This document shows, one piece after another, positions 6,111 to 6,680 of a DNA stretch of 6,680 nucleotides. The stretch covers positions 1-6,680 of the forward strand of contig CAMLDG010000024.1 of NCBI GenBank assembly GCA_946478655.1. Direction: 5' to 3'. The stretch is from an uncultured Nitrosotalea sp. (GTDB taxonomy: Archaea; Thermoproteota; Nitrososphaeria; Nitrososphaerales; Nitrosopumilaceae). The position numbers were made by a program, and so were the translations under genes. The stretch's first letter is position 1; each line of letters begins with the position of its first letter. The notes beneath the pieces are model-generated. The model saw only the letters and a list, made by a program, of their open reading frames with translations. It searched no databases and had not been told where the DNA came from.

Positions 6111-6381
6111 AATCAGTTTTAACTTCTCTAATACCATCTCGGCCGCCCTTTGCGTTACGGAAAACATTCATCCCGATATGGTAATTTTCCCATAATCCTT
6201 CTATAATTTGGAGTTCTTCCCTTGCAGACTGGAGTGTTTCCTTAGTAGACTGGGGATCAGATTCCACTTTTGCAACCAGATTCCTCTTTTCTACAAGAAG
6301 ATCCTCTAATCCTACTTCATAGTTAGATTCACCATGAAACGCTGGATCTAGTGGTGCTATCTTTGTGGTAGACTTTGCCAT
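6109..6381 (-). CDS. Small conserved-looking protein of unknown function, helical
   Basis: I do not recognise this 90-residue protein. It has no signal peptide, membrane segment or cysteine. Residues 1-22 are a polar, probably flexible leader. Residues 24-68 are rich in E, K, L and Q with Leu, Val and Ile at heptad-like spacing (GLEDLLVEKRNLV, then TLQSAREELQIIEGLW), suggesting a helical hairpin or coiled coil broken at SDPQS (41-45). The tail GMNVFRNAKGGRDGIREVKTD region (70-90) is glycine-rich and basic. It reads as a genuine gene: codon use resembles its neighbours, the ATG is followed by the common MAKS start, and a TATA-like box lies 28 bp upstream. It is co-directional with the carboxylase genes, 36 bases before the carboxyltransferase, so read-through into that operon is possible. 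A role with the carboxylase is only inference. Confidence 0.75.
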   Translation of the reverse strand: MAKSTTKIAPLDPAFHGESNYEVGLEDLLVEKRNLVAKVESDPQSTKETLQSAREELQIIEGLWENYHIGMNVFRNAKGGRDGIREVKTD

Positions 6382-6405
6382 TTGTTTTTCAATCTTAGGG
6401 GTTAG

Positions 6406-6414
6406 ATTTTAAGG
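6406..6414 (-). promoter_or_regulatory. Possible TATA box for the 90-residue protein gene
   Basis: On the minus strand CCTTAAAAT is centred about 28-29 bp upstream of the ATG at 6381, a spacing that fits a leaderless or very short-leader archaeal transcript. It is flanked downstream by TAACCCCT, a word also present before the divergent gene. The box is a weak match to the archaeal consensus. Confidence 0.35.
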
Positions 6415-6442
6415 TTTTACAACATACGAATTCAAGTAGATC

Positions 6443-6480
6443 TTTCTTATGGTCAAAATTACTATAATATTCATAAGAAA
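6443..6480. repeat. Perfect 9-bp inverted repeat, operator-like, in a divergent spacer
   Basis: TTTCTTATG (6443-6451) and CATAAGAAA (6472-6480) are exact reverse complements separated by 20 bases. The centre (about 6461.5) is close to the middle of the 148-bp spacer between the genes starting at 6381 and 6530, and the arm centres are 29 bp apart, near three helical turns. The position suits a dimeric or tetrameric regulator acting on both genes. An RNA hairpin with a 20-base loop is less likely because the site lies upstream of both predicted transcription starts. Confidence 0.45.
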
Positions 6481-6498
6481 ACAAAAAACACGTAGGAC

Positions 6499-6508
6499 AT
6501 TTTTTAAC
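6499..6508 (+). promoter_or_regulatory. Possible TATA box for the plus-strand gene at 6530
   Basis: The stretch ATTTTTTAAC is centred about 26 bp upstream of the ATG at 6530, matching leaderless archaeal promoter spacing. A second AT-rich word, CCTTAAAA (6510-6517), is too close to the start for a leaderless message. An alternative TATAATAT at 6463-6470 would give a leader of roughly 40 bases. Confidence 0.35.
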
Positions 6509-6529
6509 CCCTTAAAACAAATCTAATTT

Positions 6530-6680
6530 ATGGAATTTTTTCAAGTTGAGCCTGCATACATCTCAAAAGATGGATGTAGGTTAATTTGGAAAGGAATTGA
6601 TGAAGATGATCATGATACCATAATTCTCAGCGGAGAAGAATTAGAACGACTTTTTGAATTACTATCAAAAGATTCTACAG
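6530..6680 (+). CDS. Unrecognised protein, N-terminal 50 codons (runs off right edge)
   Basis: An ATG-started frame stays open for 50 codons to the end of the window. It is too short for automatic calling but plausible: it lies downstream of a divergent promoter region and its codon use resembles the neighbours. The visible protein begins MEFFQVEPAYISKDG and has a strongly acidic patch, IDEDDHD (residues 23-29), followed by the helix-like SGEELERLFELLSK (34-47). The start looks cytoplasmic, with one Cys (16) and no signal peptide or membrane segment. I cannot assign a family from this piece. It is divergent from the 90-residue gene and may share its control region. Confidence 0.65.
   Translation, partial: MEFFQVEPAYISKDGCRLIWKGIDEDDHDTIILSGEELERLFELLSKDST

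Noticed and set aside
6443..6480. Inverted repeat read as a transcription terminator hairpin
   Set aside because: It lies upstream of both divergent genes rather than after a gene, has a 20-base loop and AT-rich arms, and archaeal termination relies mainly on T runs.
1..6680. Search for mobile elements, CRISPR arrays, tRNA genes or horizontally acquired islands
   Set aside because: No transposase, integrase, repeat array, cloverleaf-like sequence or shift in base composition was seen; all recognisable genes are core metabolic genes of this archaeal group.

Overview
The window looks like the chromosome of a marine ammonia-oxidising archaeon of the Nitrosopumilus group (Nitrososphaerota, formerly Thaumarchaeota). 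The DNA is AT-rich and genes are tightly packed. Shine-Dalgarno sequences are mostly weak or absent, and TATA-like boxes lie about 25-32 bp upstream of several start codons, an archaeal pattern. The gene order (small protein, carboxyltransferase, biotin carboxylase, biotin carrier, peroxiredoxin, then nuoA-B-C-D) agrees with my recollection of the N. maritimus Nmar_0271-0279 neighbourhood. That match is from memory, not from a search.

Positions 1-1866 (minus strand) hold the start of a respiratory complex I operon in the order nuoA, nuoB, nuoC, nuoD, with nuoD running off the left edge. B to C and C to D are separated by only 2 and 1 bases. Positions 1867-2011 are a divergent promoter region between nuoA and a plus-strand peroxiredoxin gene (2012-2476). 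That gene appears to be leaderless, and it meets the next operon head-on across a short T-rich terminator region (2477-2510).

Positions 2511-6072 (minus strand) are a three-gene biotin-dependent acyl-CoA carboxylase operon: carboxyltransferase, biotin carboxylase, biotin carrier protein. In ammonia-oxidising archaea this enzyme carboxylates acetyl-CoA and propionyl-CoA in the 3-hydroxypropionate/4-hydroxybutyrate CO2-fixation cycle. Just upstream, in the same direction, is a 90-residue protein of unknown function (6109-6381). After a 148-bp divergent spacer containing a perfect 9-bp inverted repeat, an unrecognised plus-strand gene begins at 6530 and runs off the right edge.

The window therefore pairs energy conservation (complex I) with carbon fixation (acyl-CoA carboxylase), plus a peroxide-detoxifying enzyme between them. 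I see no mobile element, CRISPR array, RNA gene or evident new multi-gene system. The points most worth a second look are the operator-like inverted repeat between two uncharacterised genes, the carboxylase alpha subunit apparently split before its barrel domain, and departures from usual motifs in NuoA, NuoD and the peroxiredoxin.
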